A DNA stretch of 64,000 bases from Bacteroidota bacterium (GTDB lineage Bacteria > Bacteroidota > Bacteroidia > CAILMK01 > JAAYUY01): the NCBI GenBank assembly GCA_016776505.1, contig JADHTG010000011.1, positions 1 to 64,000 on the forward strand, in the 5' to 3' direction. Shown here one piece after another: positions 62,975-64,000 of the stretch. The notes below the pieces were generated by a model. The model was not told where the DNA came from. It was given only the letters and a program-made list of their open reading frames with translations, and made no database searches. The position numbers were made by a program, and so were the translations under genes. Each line of letters opens with the position of its first letter. The stretch's first letter is position 1.

Positions 62975-63132
62975 GATGATATTAACCCGGGATAACCGTA
63001 TTTCCTTTCGCACCTATTGCAATACTGCAAATTAGACGCGACACATCAACTACATGATTATCAATCTCCTATAGGCTCGTGTCGATGATGCTTAAGGAAT
63101 CAGTATTCGTCCGAGTGGTTCAGGCATATTGA

Positions 63133-64000
63133 TTAATTTTTCAAAAACTGAACAGCTTGCATATCTTCTGCATTCAGGAATCTCAGATAATATATTCCTT
63201 TCCCAAGATTTGAAATGTCGAGTTTATGCTCTTTGGTTTTCATAACAGATTGTTGTCCTAATTGATTTATAATAAGAACCTCCTCCATCCTATTCATTTG
63301 CCCTGGATCAGGAAATCGAAAATAGAGTTCATCTGTAGCCGGATTTGGATAAACAAAGATCTCACCGGAATTTAAAGAATTTGTGTGGATTCCCAGGTTA
63401 ATGCGATCAGCTTTTTGTGCATTGATGATTTCAATATAATCATCATCATAATATGAAACAAAGGCTATCAGGAAAAGATCTTTGGGTTTCATATACCACG
63501 GAAGCTGGTAAGTATATGTTTTTTCGTAGGATGAATTGGGTAAAACAGAGCTGGGAATAACACTTGCATCTCCCCAGGTTCCGGTGAACACGGCCCTGAT
63601 TACATGCATGTGCATATAACCGACTATAGGATTCCCGCGACCATACATTGGGTGTCCAACAGTGCCATCATAATAATTTTTTTGATCCCATCCTGTACCT
63701 AATCCGGATACACTGTCTTCAACAAGGAATACATTCAGCCGCATATCACCTGGCAATGGGTAATCCACAAAATCAAGATCCACATCCACTGTCATCGTTT
63801 TGTTTGTCGGATTATAGGTAGAAAATAAATCGATATCAACCGCTGTTTTCCGGGCCAGTTGAAGCAATGCCCGTTCCTCCCAGATAGTACGCGAAATGGC
63901 AATCCTGATCTGATCAGGCCAGTGAACACGGTCAATTGCTGCAGTCGGGGCTCCATTCGTGAATGCTGTTGCAATGCTTTTACTCTCATTAATGGTCATA
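63133..64000 (-). CDS. Omp28-like surface protein with T9SS domain, 3' part
   Basis: Only the C-terminal 288 residues are inside the window; the frame stays open to its right edge. The segment GTVGHPMYGRGNPIVGYMHMHVIRA and the following NSSYEKTYTYQLPW are typical of Omp28-related outer-membrane proteins. The last 75 residues are a T9SS type A sorting domain beginning with VYPNPA and ending LKN. The missing N-terminus should hold a signal peptide and, in many relatives, a thioredoxin-like domain. The function of Omp28 proteins is not established. Confidence 0.85.
   Translation of the reverse strand, partial: MTINESKSIATAFTNGAPTAAIDRVHWPDQIRIAISRTIWEERALLQLARKTAVDIDLFSTYNPTNKTMTVDVDLDFVDYPLPGDMRLNVFLVEDSVSGLGTGWDQKNYYDGTVGHPMYGRGNPIVGYMHMHVIRAVFTGTWGDASVIPSSVLPNSSYEKTYTYQLPWYMKPKDLFLIAFVSYYDDDYIEIINAQKADRINLGIHTNSLNSGEIFVYPNPATDELYFRFPDPGQMNRMEEVLIINQLGQQSVMKTKEHKLDISNLGKGIYYLRFLNAEDMQAVQFLKN

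Noticed and set aside
63100-63125. tRNA start-like sequence (GTCCGAGTGGTTCAGG)
   Set aside because: It resembles the D-arm of a tRNA, but no acceptor stem, anticodon arm or T-arm can be formed, and the downstream bases belong to the end of a coding gene.

Overview
The window looks like a chromosomal segment of an AT-rich member of the Bacteroidota, probably a Bacteroidales-like lineage. At least five secreted proteins end in a type IX secretion (T9SS) type A sorting domain. Several families typical of the phylum are present (DUF3078, DUF4294, DUF4197, Omp28-like, PCMD, TPR plus beta-barrel pairs). Many genes are preceded by the Bacteroidota -7 promoter element TAnnTTTG and lack clear Shine-Dalgarno sequences. 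Nothing in it looks like a prophage, plasmid, CRISPR locus, rRNA or tRNA. It is a mostly housekeeping region carrying many palindromic intergenic repeats.

Layout. 1-5.1 kb: the 3' end of an unknown gene, an extended SDR epimerase, a steroid 5-alpha-reductase-like membrane protein, a DUF4197 lipoprotein, an unknown beta-barrel protein and a T9SS-exported cupredoxin. 5.15-5.3 kb: a tandem palindromic repeat. 5.4-10.2 kb: a POT transporter, a PCMD/T9SS protein, DUF3078 and two thioredoxin-fold proteins. 10.4-14.2 kb: purB, converging with and overlapping an MBOAT/SGNH O-acylation cassette. 14.3-18.6 kb: an unknown secreted protein, a phosphohexomutase and rfbD. 18.75-24.1 kb: a large TPR protein, an outer-membrane beta-barrel and DUF4294, probably one operon. 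24.2-30 kb: a small basic protein, an unusual aspartate kinase, then fbp, rsfS, ftsH and a short asparaginase. 30.3-33.6 kb: an LRR protein and a second, AT-richer MBOAT/SGNH cassette. 33.7-39.1 kb: a C40 peptidase, a LuxC-like reductase, mnmH and a WG-repeat protein. 39.1-39.95 kb: a gene-free stretch with a MITE-like element. 40-45.9 kb: an M1 peptidase, a LamG protein, an amidohydrolase-SnoaL fusion, a MOSC protein and a macro-domain protein. 46-51.9 kb: a UvrD/RecB-like helicase-nuclease, an AAA/DUF4143 ATPase, a PNPOx-like protein and a gamma carbonic anhydrase. 52-62.2 kb: a long minus-strand series of aroQ, SDR, ApgM-family enzyme, C1 peptidase, malonyl-CoA decarboxylase, thrC and a Cys/Met-metabolism PLP enzyme. 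62.5-64 kb: an Lrp/AsnC regulator and the 3' part of an Omp28-like gene.

How the genes work together. The clearest metabolic theme is aspartate-family amino acids. A thrC-containing operon ends in an ApgM-superfamily enzyme that is a good candidate for the non-GHMP homoserine kinase. A sulfhydrylase-like PLP enzyme sits divergently from an Lrp-type regulator just upstream, and an aspartate kinase lies elsewhere in the window. Two separate MBOAT/SGNH pairs suggest O-acylation of two different envelope glycans. The strongest unexplained DNA structure is a 161-bp inverted-repeat element with 8-bp flanking direct repeats (39.2-39.4 kb). I found no convincing wholly new multi-gene system. The best candidates for under-described biology are the TPR/beta-barrel/DUF4294 module, the C1 peptidase with an inserted calcium-type loop, and the threonine operon with its unusual members.
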